DNA of 64,000 nt. It comes from Sphingobium estronivorans. Lineage in GTDB: Bacteria > Pseudomonadota > Alphaproteobacteria > Sphingomonadales > Sphingomonadaceae. The DNA lies in NCBI RefSeq assembly GCF_008692605.1, contig NZ_LFCT01000016.1, forward strand, positions 1 through 64,000, read 5' to 3'. The notes under the pieces were generated by a model, which had not been told where the DNA came from, did no database searches, and saw only the letters and a list, made by a program, of their open reading frames with translations. The translations under genes and the position numbers were made by a program. Shown here one piece after another: positions 1 to 7,579 of the stretch (the stretch's first letter is position 1; every line of letters starts with the position of its first letter).

Positions 1-252
1 TGTCCGAATTTCCGGCACCACCTCAATGGATGACACGTCCTCCAAATATGCCTTCCGCACAGCCTCAAAAATTGGCCGCCATTTACCGCCCGCTTCGAAT
101 TTGGGATGCTCTGGGTTGTAGGTGCGGACCTGTTGGATGGTCGTCTCAATGCCAAAATCCTCGCGGATCATCACCACCACCTCCGCTGGTGACGAAAATC
201 GTGCGAGCGCCTGCACGATAAAGAGTTTCGCTTCCTCTGGTAGATCAGCCAT
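1..252 (-). CDS. DUF2280 domain protein (phage-type), 3' end off window
   Basis: Reading leftward from an ATG at 252 there is an open frame of 84 codons that runs off the window edge, so the C-terminus is missing. The protein begins MADLPEEAKLFIVQALARF and continues with a helix-rich segment containing KWRPIFEAVRKAYLED. This matches what I know of the DUF2280 family, small proteins usually found in prophages next to terminase genes. An AGGA ribosome site lies six bases before the start. The gene is 28 bases downstream of the next minus-strand gene and was probably co-transcribed with it. A DNA-related phage function is inference from family context only; the biochemical role is unknown. Confidence 0.7.
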   Translation of the reverse strand, partial: MADLPEEAKLFIVQALARFSSPAEVVVMIREDFGIETTIQQVRTYNPEHPKFEAGGKWRPIFEAVRKAYLEDVSSIEVVPEIRT

Positions 253-280
253 GGGTCATCCTGTGGGGGTCAGGTGAGGG

Positions 281-718
281 TTACTGAATGATTGAGCCGC
301 GCTCTTCATACTCTCTGTATTCTGCTGGAAGCGGCGACTGTTTCGGCCAATACCCCGCTCCCTTTATGCTGCGAAAACGCCCTGATCGCCAAAGGTTGGT
401 GCCAAGAACCTTTGCTTTGTCAGTCCCGTCAATCTGATAGCCCCGTGCCTCTAAGGCGTCTTGCAATTCAGAGCGAGTGAGGGGACGTTTGGCTGCCAAA
501 ATCAGTTCTTCGGCAGCTCTCATCATGTTGGCGACATGCTCACTGCGTTCCGCCCTGGACATCACCCGGCCAAAGAGGTCGCTTTGACTCGCACGTCCCA
601 AGCTATTTTGATAATCATGGATAAGCGTGTTGAGAGTGCGTACTTTGGCGTCAAATATATCGCGCTGACGGGCTGCCGCATCGCGCTCTTCAATCATCTG
701 TTTGAGTAGTGTATCCAT
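281..718 (-). CDS. Hypothetical protein with N-terminal coiled coil and C-terminal winged-helix-like segment
   Basis: The protein is 145 aa when started at the internal ATG at 718, chosen because AAGGGG lies about seven bases upstream; a start at 754 would add 12 residues without a ribosome site. The first ~45 residues are charged and helical (MIEERDAAARQRDIFDAKVR) and look like a coiled coil. Residues ~75-130 (AAEELILAAKRPLTRSELQD, then a Gly/Lys/Trp-rich stretch) resemble a winged-helix DNA-binding fold of the kind in which a phage or island protein tests for paired recognition helices. I do not recognise a named family. It precedes the DUF2280 gene in the same direction, so it probably belongs to the same phage-like operon. 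Confidence 0.6.
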   Translation of the reverse strand: MDTLLKQMIEERDAAARQRDIFDAKVRTLNTLIHDYQNSLGRASQSDLFGRVMSRAERSEHVANMMRAAEELILAAKRPLTRSELQDALEARGYQIDGTDKAKVLGTNLWRSGRFRSIKGAGYWPKQSPLPAEYREYEERGSIIQ

Positions 719-1023
719 GGCCGTTCCCCTTCTGAACTCATAGCCGAAAATCAACCCATTTTCAACTGTGAGTTGAATATTAACGTTTGCGAGTTGCCGA
801 TAGGGTGGCGGTTTGGTATAGAATGAAGGACTCCAAGGGAATCGGAGAAACTATGAGCTAATGTCGTAAGGCGAGACCGGCGAAGCGCCGATGAAAACGA
901 AGAAAGGCCGACCTATCGGCCGACCTTCCCCAAAACCGGCGTCGGAACGCGGCTTCCGTGTGAGAACTGAAGAATCGCACCTTCCGATGCCACCGTCAAC
1001 ACGTTTATCGTAGGAGGTGCCTT
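719..1023. other. Divergent intergenic region
   Basis: About 305 bases between the minus-strand winged-helix-like gene and the plus-strand 45-aa gene, so it must contain the promoters of both. A short dyad (GGCCGA, CCTA, TCGGCC) lies at about 905-920 and is followed by a direct copy of GGCCGACCT. I see no convincing open frame; the antisense frames here have no ribosome sites. Confidence 0.5.
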
Positions 1024-1161
1024 ATGGCTCCAGACGATGGCGAGTGGGTGATCCGGCAGTGTATCACGCTGCGTAACGGGACTCGGTTGTGCAAGCCCAA
1101 GGGGCAAGCCTTCCGTTTCCGGCCCACGAATCCGCGTCCGCCCAAGCGCGACGATGGATAA
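1024..1161 (+). CDS. Small basic protein (45 aa), unknown function
   Basis: A short gene whose reality rests mainly on its start signal: AGGAGGT six bases before the ATG, the best Shine-Dalgarno site in this region. The product begins MAPDDGEWVIRQCITLRNG and ends in a Pro/Arg/Lys-rich tail (RPTNPRPPKRDDG). The pattern of a Trp-Val/Ile start, a TLRNG/TLKNG turn and a KGQAFRFR strand resembles small conserved alphaproteobacterial proteins I have seen next to mobile-element genes, but I cannot name a family. A stem-loop at 1192-1218 follows 30 bases after the stop and may end the transcript. It is well below the size many gene callers accept. Confidence 0.6.
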   Translation: MAPDDGEWVIRQCITLRNGTRLCKPKGQAFRFRPTNPRPPKRDDG

Positions 1162-1506
1162 GATGGTGCGCCATCTACACAAGTGAGAAGGCAGGGCCGG
1201 GATTTATTCTCGGCCCTGACTAATTTGCCGGAATTTCCAGATTTGACCGAACCATCCCGAAGATGGCCGTACGCCTGTTCGCGAAGATTCAGTCCGTCGA
1301 GTGTGTATGATGCAGTCTCAGCGTCGATCAATTCGTTTCTGTAACTGCCCATTCATAGGGTCAATGACGGCTCGCTGCATATAGGGCGCTTCCGTCACGC
1401 GCGGCAGAGTTCGTGCCCATTTGAGAACCCCAGGTACTTGATCGCGCATTAGGATAAGGCCCGTTGTTTGAGCCGAATAATCCCCGATCTTGCCGATAAG
1501 CGGCCT
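1162..1506. other. Intergenic stretch, one doubtful 43-aa frame
   Basis: About 345 bases between the 45-aa gene and the convergent membrane-protein gene. Apart from the stem-loop at 1192-1218 I see only a minus-strand frame at 1318-1449 (43 aa, begins MRDQVPGVLKWARTLPRV) with no ribosome site, overlapped out of frame by another frame starting at 1352. The two could be pieces of a decayed gene, but I cannot support either as functional. Confidence 0.35.
1192..1218 (+). terminator. Stem-loop after the 45-aa gene
   Basis: CAGGGCCG and CGGCCCTG form a perfect 8-bp stem around an 11-base loop. There is no T-run, so it may be a weak or factor-assisted terminator for the small gene ending at 1161, or just a 3'-end stabilising structure. 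Confidence 0.4.
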
Positions 1507-1920
1507 TCAGGCTCCCAAGCGCTTCTTAAAATGATTGGTAAAAATCCCGACCAGCAAACCGGTAGTAGCGATGCTTTGGAGGTGAGAAATGTCTTCTTGC
1601 GCCAACCAGCGCCAGCACGGCGGGGCGACCATATGCCAAATCCAGACCATACTCACTCCGAGAATGGCAAGCGCCGCAGCATACATCGCGAGGAGGGCAA
1701 CCCTCTCAAAGTGGTCACGAAAAGTTTGATTGCGTCCGTGTTCAGCTTCTGCGGCCTCTGACGCCAATTCTTCAGGTGAACGATTGCGAGCGAGAGATGC
1801 GGCCTCTTTCCAAGCCAACGAAACAGTCGGGCCATTTGCAGTGGCTTGAGCGGCCATTTCCTCTGTACGAGGAAGGCCCGGAATTATTGGTGCCGCGTTG
1901 CCCCCCGATCCCTCGCTCAA
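1507..1920 (-). CDS. Two-helix membrane protein, candidate toxin partner of Panacea antitoxin
   Basis: The protein is 137 aa. A charged N-terminal half (EEMAAQATANGPTVSLAWKE through HFERVALLAMY) is followed by two hydrophobic segments, roughly residues 77-98 (AAALAILGVSMVWIWHMV) and 112-128 (IATTGLLVGIFTNHF), ending in a basic tail HFKKRLGA. The start is TTG at 1920; its TTGA overlaps the stop of the Panacea gene, and AGGAG lies upstream, so translation is probably coupled. Panacea (SocA-like) domains are known antitoxins paired with many kinds of toxins, including small membrane-disrupting ones. The toxin role is inferred from this pairing and the membrane topology. It could instead be a holin-like or unrelated phage membrane protein. 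Confidence 0.6.
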   Translation of the reverse strand: MSEGSGGNAAPIIPGLPRTEEMAAQATANGPTVSLAWKEAASLARNRSPEELASEAAEAEHGRNQTFRDHFERVALLAMYAAALAILGVSMVWIWHMVAPPCWRWLAQEDISHLQSIATTGLLVGIFTNHFKKRLGA

Positions 1921-2375
1921 GCGTTAGTGCGCTCCTGCGCCAGCTTCTTGTAATGTGCTGCGATCAGCTCATTCGGAATTTCTATACCAAACTGGCCCGC
2001 CTTATAGGTCTGAGCCCACGGCGTATTGGCCATATGCGTAATATTCGAAAGGGCAATGCCATCCAGATGCTTGTACAAATTGTAGACCTGATCGATCATC
2101 GCTTGCTCATCCGAAGCGAGATGACCGGGAAAGGTCACTAATGGTCCCTGAACGGCACCTCTACCGAAATTGCGGACTCCATTGTACACATCCCGAATGA
2201 CGGGACCGTACTGCCAAGCTTCAACACGCTGGTTAATCAAGGGCTTCCCTAGCAGACCCAATGTCCAGCCATGGGCAATGTAAACCAGCTTCAAAAGCTG
2301 CATTGGCGTAAGGGAACGATTTTCGCTTTCGGCTAATTCGAGAAGTCGATTAGCGACGAGACGAGCATCTGCCAT
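1917..2375 (-). CDS. Panacea/SocA-like (DUF4065) antitoxin-domain protein
   Basis: The protein is 152 aa when started at the ATG at 2375, which has AAGGAGGT four bases upstream; an upstream ATG at 2399 lacks a ribosome site. The sequence follows the Panacea pattern: an N-terminal helix pair ending PMQLLKLVYIAHGWTLGL, then PLINQRVEAWQYGPVIRDVY, then a C-terminal helical half with TPWAQTY. This domain was first seen in phage GepA and Caulobacter SocA and is known as a promiscuous antitoxin domain that neutralises unrelated toxins. The next gene overlaps it by four bases and encodes a two-helix membrane protein. Position inside a low-GC island next to a tRNA fits a mobile toxin-antitoxin module. 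Confidence 0.85.
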   Translation of the reverse strand: MADARLVANRLLELAESENRSLTPMQLLKLVYIAHGWTLGLLGKPLINQRVEAWQYGPVIRDVYNGVRNFGRGAVQGPLVTFPGHLASDEQAMIDQVYNLYKHLDGIALSNITHMANTPWAQTYKAGQFGIEIPNELIAAHYKKLAQERTNA

Positions 2376-2663
2376 CGATACCTCCTTACTGCCATACACG
2401 TAGCGTTCCCACTACGTTCCATGTGGCCGCCGCTTAGCGGAATTTCCAGTGCGGTTCTACGATTATCGCAAAATTGCCAGGGCCGTAATGTATGCCCTCG
2501 ATCTGCGCGAAGCAAATCGTCAAGGCAGGATATGCTCAGGCCGCGATGGTGAACGGGTGCAACTGCCACACAACGGATACATGACTAGCGAAAAAAATAT
2601 TGGGGAGCCTTTATGGGAACGCCATCCCAATCCCCGAAATTATCAAGCAAATCAGGGAAAAGG

Positions 2664-2755
2664 TGGCGGAGACGGAGGGATTCGAACCCTCGGTAGCCCC
2701 TTAAGGCTACGACGGTTTAGCAAACCGCTGGTTTCAGCCACTCACCCACGTCTCC
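2664..2755 (-). tRNA. tRNA-Ser(GCU)
   Basis: Read on the minus strand the sequence folds as a class II tRNA: acceptor arm GGAGACG pairing with CGTCTCC, discriminator G and an encoded CCA at 2664-2666. The D arm is GGTGAGTGGCTGAAACC, the anticodon arm has loop TTGCTAA (anticodon GCU, decoding AGC/AGU), the variable arm is long (TAGCC..GGCTA), and the T loop is GTTCGAATC. The long variable arm confirms serine. Its 3' end faces the low-GC island at 1-2663. Confidence 0.95.
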
Positions 2756-2984
2756 GCACGAATTTGCCCACCGGAAAGGTGAACAGTGGCTAGGTGACGG
2801 CCTATAGCGGTGGCTTTCGTTCATGGCAACGGTCCTTCATCACGAAAATTTGCGACTTTTGCGAAAAAGGATTCGGACTGGCCCGGAATCGACTCGGGTC
2901 GCCGTTCGTTCATTGTCGTTTCAGCTTGTTGCCCGATAATCTAAAGGATCGTTTGAGTAGCGGGCCTTTTCGGGAGTATCGGGC

Positions 2985-3797
2985 ATGATCGGGATAGTGG
3001 GGCGGGTATCCAGCCGCGTGGCGCGGGCCGGTGCGCTGGCGGCTGTGCTGGCCGGAATGACGCTGGCGCCGGTCGCGGCACAGGCACAGGTGCGCACGGT
3101 CGATCCCAATGCAGCCATCGATTCCGACCTGGCACCCCCACCGCAGCAGGGCAGCGCGCCGACCGAGCCGGGCGTCGACAACAGCGTCCAACCGGGCACC
3201 AGCTATCCGGCGGATAATAGCACGGCTTCGACGGCAGCACCTGCCGGCACGGGGGCCACGGCCACGGGCGCGCCGGTTACGGCGAACTCACCGCCCGCCG
3301 CGATGGCGCCCGGCGATTCCTACCAGCAGGACGACCTGATCGGTGCAGCCGAAGGCGTGTTCGGCAAGGGCGCGGAGGGCCTGGCCGGAATCATCGAGAA
3401 GATCCTGAAGGATCAGGGCCGTCCCAATGCCTATATCGCCGGGCGCGAAGCGTCGGGCGCGTTCGTCGTCGGGCTGCGCTACGGCTCGGGCACGCTGAAT
3501 CACAAGATCGAGGGCAAGCGCGAAGTATACTGGACCGGCCCGTCAATCGGCTTCGACGTCGGCGGCAATGCGGCCAATACCTTCGTGCTGGTCTATAATC
3601 TTTATGACACGCAGGACCTCTACCACCGCTTCCCGGCGGCGGAAGGCACCGCCTATCTGGTGGGCGGCTTCACCGCCAGCTATCTGCGCTGGGGCAGCGT
3701 GGTGCTGATCCCGATCCGGCTGGGCGTCGGCTATCGGCTGGGGGTCAATGCGGGCTATATGAAGTTCACTGAAAAGCGGAACTGGCTCCCCTTCTGA
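2985..3797 (+). CDS. EipA-like envelope protein (DUF1134)
   Basis: The protein is 270 aa with a signal peptide (about 1-34, ending VAAQAQ) and a Pro/Ala/Thr-rich linker to about residue 110. The conserved C-terminal domain from GAAEGVFGKGAEGLAGIIEK to the end contains GPSIGFDVGGNAANTF and LGVGYRLGVNAGYMKFT. This is the DUF1134 fold, studied as EipA in Brucella and Caulobacter, a periplasmic lipocalin-like protein needed for envelope integrity. It probably acts in the periplasm and may bind a lipid or other hydrophobic ligand. It stands alone, convergent with dinB and 229 bases downstream of the tRNA. The repetitive linker is longer than the usual linker of the family as I know it, but the domain itself is complete. 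Confidence 0.85.
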   Translation: MIGIVGRVSSRVARAGALAAVLAGMTLAPVAAQAQVRTVDPNAAIDSDLAPPPQQGSAPTEPGVDNSVQPGTSYPADNSTASTAAPAGTGATATGAPVTANSPPAAMAPGDSYQQDDLIGAAEGVFGKGAEGLAGIIEKILKDQGRPNAYIAGREASGAFVVGLRYGSGTLNHKIEGKREVYWTGPSIGFDVGGNAANTFVLVYNLYDTQDLYHRFPAAEGTAYLVGGFTASYLRWGSVVLIPIRLGVGYRLGVNAGYMKFTEKRNWLPF

Positions 3798-3803
3798 GCA
3801 TCG

Positions 3804-4886
3804 TCAGAGGGAAAGGCTGAGCTGTTCGCCAGCCTCCCCCTCCGGCTCCTCATGGTCCAGATTGTGCACGCCCAGCCCCAGCAGCCGCGCGCCCATGCGC
3901 AGCGGCAGTTGCGCCCGCAATAAAGCGCGCCCCGTCTCCATCAGCAGATCGGCCGACCGGACCGGCGCAGCAAAGCTTTTCGACCGGGTGATGATGCGGA
4001 AATCCGCGAATTTGATCTTGAGGACAATGGTGCGGCCATAGGCGCCGCTCTTTTCGATCCGCCCCCAGAGGTTGATTGCGATCCGGTCGATCTCCGTCAC
4101 CAGCGCGTCTTCGGTCAGGAGGTCGTCGAAGAAAGTATCCTCGACGCTCACCGATTTGCGTTCCTGCCGTTCGTGGACCGGGCGGTCGTCCTCACCACGG
4201 GAAGCGCGATAATAATATAAAGCCGCGCTGCCGAAATGCTGCTGAAGGAAGGGCAGTTCACGCGCGCGCAGATCCGCGCCCGTTTCGATGCCCAGCGCCT
4301 GCATCCGCTTCGCGGTCACCGGCCCGACGCCGTGGATGCGGCGCACCGGCATCTTCGCGATGAAGGCCGCCCCCTCCTCCGGGCGCACGACGCAGATGCC
4401 GTCGGGCTTGTTCTGGTCGGAGGCAAGTTTGGCGATCAGCTTGTTGTAGGACACGCCCGCCGAGGCGGTGAGGCCGGTTTCCTCGCGGATCAGGCGGCGG
4501 ATTTCCTCGGCAATGCGGGTGGCGGACGCCAGGCCCGGCTTGTTCACCGTGACATCGAGATAGGCTTCGTCCAGCGACAGCGGCTGGATGATGTCGGTGA
4601 AGCGCGCGAAAATCTCCCGCACCTGCGCCGACACCGCGCGATAGACCTCGAAACGCGGCCGGACGAACAGCAGGTCGGGGCAAAGCCGCCGCGCCCTTGC
4701 GCCCGGCATGGCGGAGCGGACGCCGAATTTGCGCGCTTCATAGCTGGCTGTGGCGACCACGCCGCGCGGCCCGCCGCCGCCCACGGCCAGCGCCTTGCCC
4801 CGCAGCGAGGGATCGTCGCGCTGCTCGACCGACGCATAAAAGGCATCCATGTCGATATGGATGATCTTGCGCGGGGGGGCTTCCAT
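3804..4886 (-). CDS. dinB: DNA polymerase IV (translesion Y-family)
   Basis: The protein is 360 aa, the usual length for Pol IV. Metal-binding catalytic residues are visible: Asp12 in IHIDMDAFYASVE, and Asp106-Glu107 in PLSLDEAYLDV. Helix-hairpin-helix (RRIHGVGPVTAKRMQALGI) and little-finger regions follow. The extreme C-terminus reads QLSLSL, a good match to the beta-clamp-binding peptide that tethers Pol IV to the sliding clamp. The enzyme copies past lesions with low fidelity and is normally SOS-induced; I did not identify a LexA box upstream. It converges on the eipA-like gene with only six bases between the stops. Confidence 0.95.
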   Translation of the reverse strand: MEAPPRKIIHIDMDAFYASVEQRDDPSLRGKALAVGGGGPRGVVATASYEARKFGVRSAMPGARARRLCPDLLFVRPRFEVYRAVSAQVREIFARFTDIIQPLSLDEAYLDVTVNKPGLASATRIAEEIRRLIREETGLTASAGVSYNKLIAKLASDQNKPDGICVVRPEEGAAFIAKMPVRRIHGVGPVTAKRMQALGIETGADLRARELPFLQQHFGSAALYYYRASRGEDDRPVHERQERKSVSVEDTFFDDLLTEDALVTEIDRIAINLWGRIEKSGAYGRTIVLKIKFADFRIITRSKSFAAPVRSADLLMETGRALLRAQLPLRMGARLLGLGVHNLDHEEPEGEAGEQLSLSL

Positions 4887-4949
4887 GGCCCCGGCTTATG
4901 CCACAGGGCCGAACGGAAGGGAAAGGCCGGGACGACTAAGCGTGCAGGC

Positions 4950-5474
4950 TCATTTCTTGTCCTTGAGCGACAGCAGCGCGGCAAAGGGGCTGGCCTGTTC
5001 CTCGGACAGCACCCCCGCTTCACGCAGGACGCTGTCCGCCTCGGGCGAGCGGGGATAGGGCGTCATGGCCAGCGCGATCGTCTCCGCCACCGCCTCGCCC
5101 ATGTCGATGACCAGCCCATCAAAGCCGATGGTGTCGCAATCCTCGGCATCCAGTTCCAGTTCGTCGCCTTCGGGCGCGTCCGCGCCCTCCTCGACGAAGC
5201 GGAGGAGGAAATCGGTATCGACCGTCTCCGGCACCGCGACGCCGGTCGCGACGCAGGGCTGCGCCAGCGCGGCGCGGACCCGGCCACGGGCGAAGATCGC
5301 GCCATTTTCCTCATTCAGCGTGTAATCCGCCTCCAGCCGGTCGAAGGCGAGCAAATGGAAACGCTTCGCCAGCGCTTCACGCTCGGCAGAATCGGCGGTG
5401 ATCGTCACCGGCTGCGCATGACGGGCAAGCTGGTCGATCCGCACGGGCCGCGAAAATTCAGGGTTGCTGTTCAT
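4950..5474 (-). CDS. DUF177 (YceD-like) protein
   Basis: The protein is 174 aa: MNSNPEFSRPVRIDQLARH..., with the family core of a hydrophobic strand segment (LLAFDRLEADYTL) followed by ALAQPCVATGVAVPETVDTD and an acidic stretch (GDELELDAEDCDTIGFDG), ending in SPFAALLSLKDKK. In YceD-family proteins of bacteria and plants this domain is tied to 23S rRNA accumulation and often sits beside rpmF; rpmF is not adjacent here. The start overlaps the stop of the CBP3-like chaperone gene by four bases (ATGA), so the two are translationally coupled, an arrangement I know as common in alphaproteobacteria. Confidence 0.85.
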   Translation of the reverse strand: MNSNPEFSRPVRIDQLARHAQPVTITADSAEREALAKRFHLLAFDRLEADYTLNEENGAIFARGRVRAALAQPCVATGVAVPETVDTDFLLRFVEEGADAPEGDELELDAEDCDTIGFDGLVIDMGEAVAETIALAMTPYPRSPEADSVLREAGVLSEEQASPFAALLSLKDKK

Positions 5475-5986
5475 CCAAGGTCTCCCGCCATCAGCGCGTC
5501 GCGGCTGAGGCCGCCCAACCGCACCCAGCGCGCGCGCAGATGCGATTCGACATGCGCCAGCGCGTCGGCGGGCGGCGTCTGGCCGCGATAGAGATTGCGC
5601 GTCAATGCCCCGGCCAGATCCTCTTCGCCCGCCAGCGCCGCGCGATAGGCCGCCAGGCGGCCGCCCAGCGCGCTCACCATCCGGCCGATATGCTTGCCGA
5701 CGACGACATCGCCAATCCCCTCCTGCCGCAATTGGCCATCCATATCGTCGACGAACAATTCGGTCAGCCACACGCTTTCCTGCGCCGCACCCAGCCCTTC
5801 CAGCCGCATCAACGCCTGCGCTAAGATCGCGACGATCATGTCGAAACGGCCGTCGATGCTGTCGGGAACCTGCCCTTCCACATACCAATGAGGCTGGCGC
5901 CCCTCCGCGACGATGGCGTTGTAGAGGGTGCGCATCGCGTCCTTTGGGTCGCTTTGCGCGAACAGGCGCTGGAAGATGCTGGGCAT
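5471..5986 (-). CDS. Ubiquinol-cytochrome c chaperone (CBP3/UQCC1-like)
   Basis: The protein is 171 aa, beginning MPSIFQRLFAQSDPKDAM. The middle has the family pattern PHWYVEGQVPDSIDGRFDMI, followed by ESVWLTELFVDDMDGQLRQ and GDVVVGKHIGRMVSALGGRL. This is the bacterial homologue of mitochondrial Cbp3/UQCC1, which assists assembly of cytochrome b in the bc1 complex, acting at the inner membrane. The protein shows no signal peptide, consistent with a cytosolic face. The gene is divergent from the bamE-like gene (142 bases between starts) and heads a two-gene operon with the DUF177 gene. Exact function in bacteria is inferred from the family. Confidence 0.85.
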   Translation of the reverse strand: MPSIFQRLFAQSDPKDAMRTLYNAIVAEGRQPHWYVEGQVPDSIDGRFDMIVAILAQALMRLEGLGAAQESVWLTELFVDDMDGQLRQEGIGDVVVGKHIGRMVSALGGRLAAYRAALAGEEDLAGALTRNLYRGQTPPADALAHVESHLRARWVRLGGLSRDALMAGDLG

Positions 5987-6127
5987 GACGAGACTGTTTC
6001 CTGGCTGAACCGAAAGGCGGCCCCTTGCCGAGGCCCCCGCATTTCCATATTGATCGCCCAGCCGCCCGATGCAATGGCGGCTTTGTTTTTCGGCAAGGTC
6101 CGGGGTCGCCCCCCGCAGGAGAAGTTC

Positions 6128-6643
6128 ATGCGCCAGTTCAGCCGCCAATCCCGCAGCGGGCGGATCTTGCTTGCGGCAGGTCTTTGCGCATTGGTCCTCG
6201 GCGCGTCGGGCTGCACCCGCGTCCGCACCCATCAGGGCTATCAGGTCGACAAGCTGCTGGTCGATTCGATCCAACCGGGCATCGACAACCGCGCCTCGGT
6301 GGAAGGGACGCTGGGCCGCCCGAGCTTCGCCGCGCAGTTCGGAGATCAGGACTGGTATTATGTGTCGCGCGACATGCGCGCGCTGGCTTTCTCCAATCCC
6401 AAGCCGGTGGCGCAGACGGTGCTGCATGTGCGCTTCGACGCAGCGGGCAATGTCGCCGCCGTGGATCGCATGGGGATGGAGCAGGTCGCGAAAATCTCAC
6501 CCTCGGGCGACAAGACGCCGACGCTGGGCCGCCATCGCAGCCTGTTCGACGAAATCTTCGGCAATATCGGCGCGGTCGGTGCCGGCGGCATGGGCGGCGG
6601 TGGCGGCGGCAGCAACACCGGCGGCGGGCCGAACGGCAGCTAA
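6128..6643 (+). CDS. BamE/SmpA/OmlA-family outer-membrane lipoprotein
   Basis: The protein is 171 aa from the ATG at 6128, chosen because AGGAGAA lies upstream and a lipoprotein signal follows directly (ALVLGASGC, lipidated Cys29). The SmpA/OmlA domain is recognisable: TRVRTHQGYQVDKLLVDSIQ, VEGTLGRPSFAAQFGDQDWY and QTVLHVRFDAAGNV. BamE is the small lipoprotein of the BAM complex that inserts beta-barrels into the outer membrane. The last ~25 residues are a Gly/Ser/Asn tail, common in sphingomonad members and probably disordered. A copy of the 38-bp direct repeat begins 13 bases after the stop. Confidence 0.9.
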   Translation: MRQFSRQSRSGRILLAAGLCALVLGASGCTRVRTHQGYQVDKLLVDSIQPGIDNRASVEGTLGRPSFAAQFGDQDWYYVSRDMRALAFSNPKPVAQTVLHVRFDAAGNVAAVDRMGMEQVAKISPSGDKTPTLGRHRSLFDEIFGNIGAVGAGGMGGGGGGSNTGGGPNGS

Positions 6644-6655
6644 TAGCGGGAGGCA

Positions 6656-6693
6656 ATCCGTGATGCGTCAGCATCTCAGCGGGTTGGTATAAG
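6656..6693 (+). repeat. Left copy of 38-bp direct repeat
   Basis: Starts ATCCGTGATGCGTCAGCATC and ends GGTATAAG. The copy at 34569-34606 has the same orientation and differs at only two positions by eye. The core GATGC-GTCA-GCATC is a dyad. On the minus strand this copy supplies the last codons (TNPLRC) and stop of the epimerase gene. The two copies bracket the exopolysaccharide locus. Confidence 0.85.
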
Positions 6694-7579
6694 GCGCCGG
6701 GCTGAACTCCAGCCCCGCCAACATGCCGCGAAGGCCATCGACCAGGGGCGCGGGGCAATAGCCCAAACCCCGCAGGCGATCGATATTCAGCGGGGGAAAG
6801 CCCCAATCCTCTTCGGTTGCCGATTCGTGGACGACCGCAGCGCCGGTTTGGCGGGCCAGCAAGTCCGCCAGTTCCGCTATGGTCGTACGCATTCCGCTGC
6901 CGATATTGAAAGGGCCGCTTTCCTCGCTGCCCAGCAGGAGCAGCATCGCCTGCACCACATCCGCGATCGATACGAGGTCCGATCCGAACCCCCCTTTGCC
7001 ATGCACGGATATGGTGCCCCCGGATGCCGCCCGCATCATGGCACCGAGCGCGCCGCTCTGCTGCCCCTCCCCATAGACCGAACCGAGCCGCAGGGTCTGG
7101 AGCATCACCCCCGCCGCGCGGCAACGCTCCGTCGCGTAGATTTCCTGCGCGATCTTCGACCCCAGATAATAGCCCCTGCTGCGCGGGAAGAGCGGCGCGG
7201 CCTCGTCGGGCGGATCAACGGTCGGCGCATAGGCATTGGCGCTGCTCGCCTGCATGATCCGGCCAACCCCGTCACGGATCGCCGCCTCCACCAGATGCAA
7301 TGTGCCAAGCGCGTTGACCTGCCAGCACCGCACCGCTTCCGCCGGGTCCTGATGGTTGGCCGGGATATGCGCCGCGAGATGGATGAGCACGGTGCAGCCC
7401 TTGAGATCAGGCGTTCCGGTGTCGGCCGCCGCCAGATCCAGGTGGCGCCATTCATCGCCCTGCTCCCCGGGGCATTGCCGGGAAAGATGGCGGATGCGAT
7501 ACCCCCGCTGCCGGGCAGCCGCCGCGAAATGGCGGCCGACGAAGCCCGAGCCGCCGGTCAGGGCCAGCAGCGGCCTCAC
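6668..7579 (-). CDS. NAD-dependent sugar epimerase/dehydratase (extended SDR)
   Basis: The protein is 303 aa from a GTG at 7579 that overlaps the upstream ATP-grasp stop (GTGA). It has the N-terminal nucleotide-binding loop TGGSGFVGRHF, a conserved HLAAH, the catalytic YLGSK (YxxxK) and a later GGTISVHGKGGFGSD region, the layout of extended short-chain dehydrogenases acting on nucleotide sugars. It is the last gene of the minus-strand block of the exopolysaccharide locus and probably makes or modifies a sugar precursor in the cytoplasm; the substrate is unknown. The final residues TNPLRC are encoded inside a 38-bp repeat, so the natural 3' end may have been replaced or extended by it. Confidence 0.8.
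   Translation of the reverse strand: MRPLLALTGGSGFVGRHFAAAARQRGYRIRHLSRQCPGEQGDEWRHLDLAAADTGTPDLKGCTVLIHLAAHIPANHQDPAEAVRCWQVNALGTLHLVEAAIRDGVGRIMQASSANAYAPTVDPPDEAAPLFPRSRGYYLGSKIAQEIYATERCRAAGVMLQTLRLGSVYGEGQQSGALGAMMRAASGGTISVHGKGGFGSDLVSIADVVQAMLLLLGSEESGPFNIGSGMRTTIAELADLLARQTGAAVVHESATEEDWGFPPLNIDRLRGLGYCPAPLVDGLRGMLAGLEFSPAPYTNPLRC

Larger units (their letters stand above)
1..2663. mobile_element. Probable genomic-island or prophage remnant ending at tRNA-Ser
   Basis: This stretch has visibly lower GC than the rest of the window and carries a phage-type DUF2280 gene, small orphan genes and a candidate toxin-antitoxin pair. It ends exactly where the 3' end of a minus-strand tRNA-Ser begins, the classic target for tyrosine-recombinase islands. 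No integrase gene is visible in the window and the far boundary lies outside it, so the attachment site and the mobility are inferred. Confidence 0.5.

Noticed and set aside
1318-1449. Minus-strand frame of 43 codons in the phage-like island
   Set aside because: No ribosome site and another frame overlaps; may be a fragment of a decayed gene.
2376-2663. Search for an integrase gene next to the tRNA-Ser
   Set aside because: No frame here has recombinase motifs. An integrase may lie beyond the left edge of the window.
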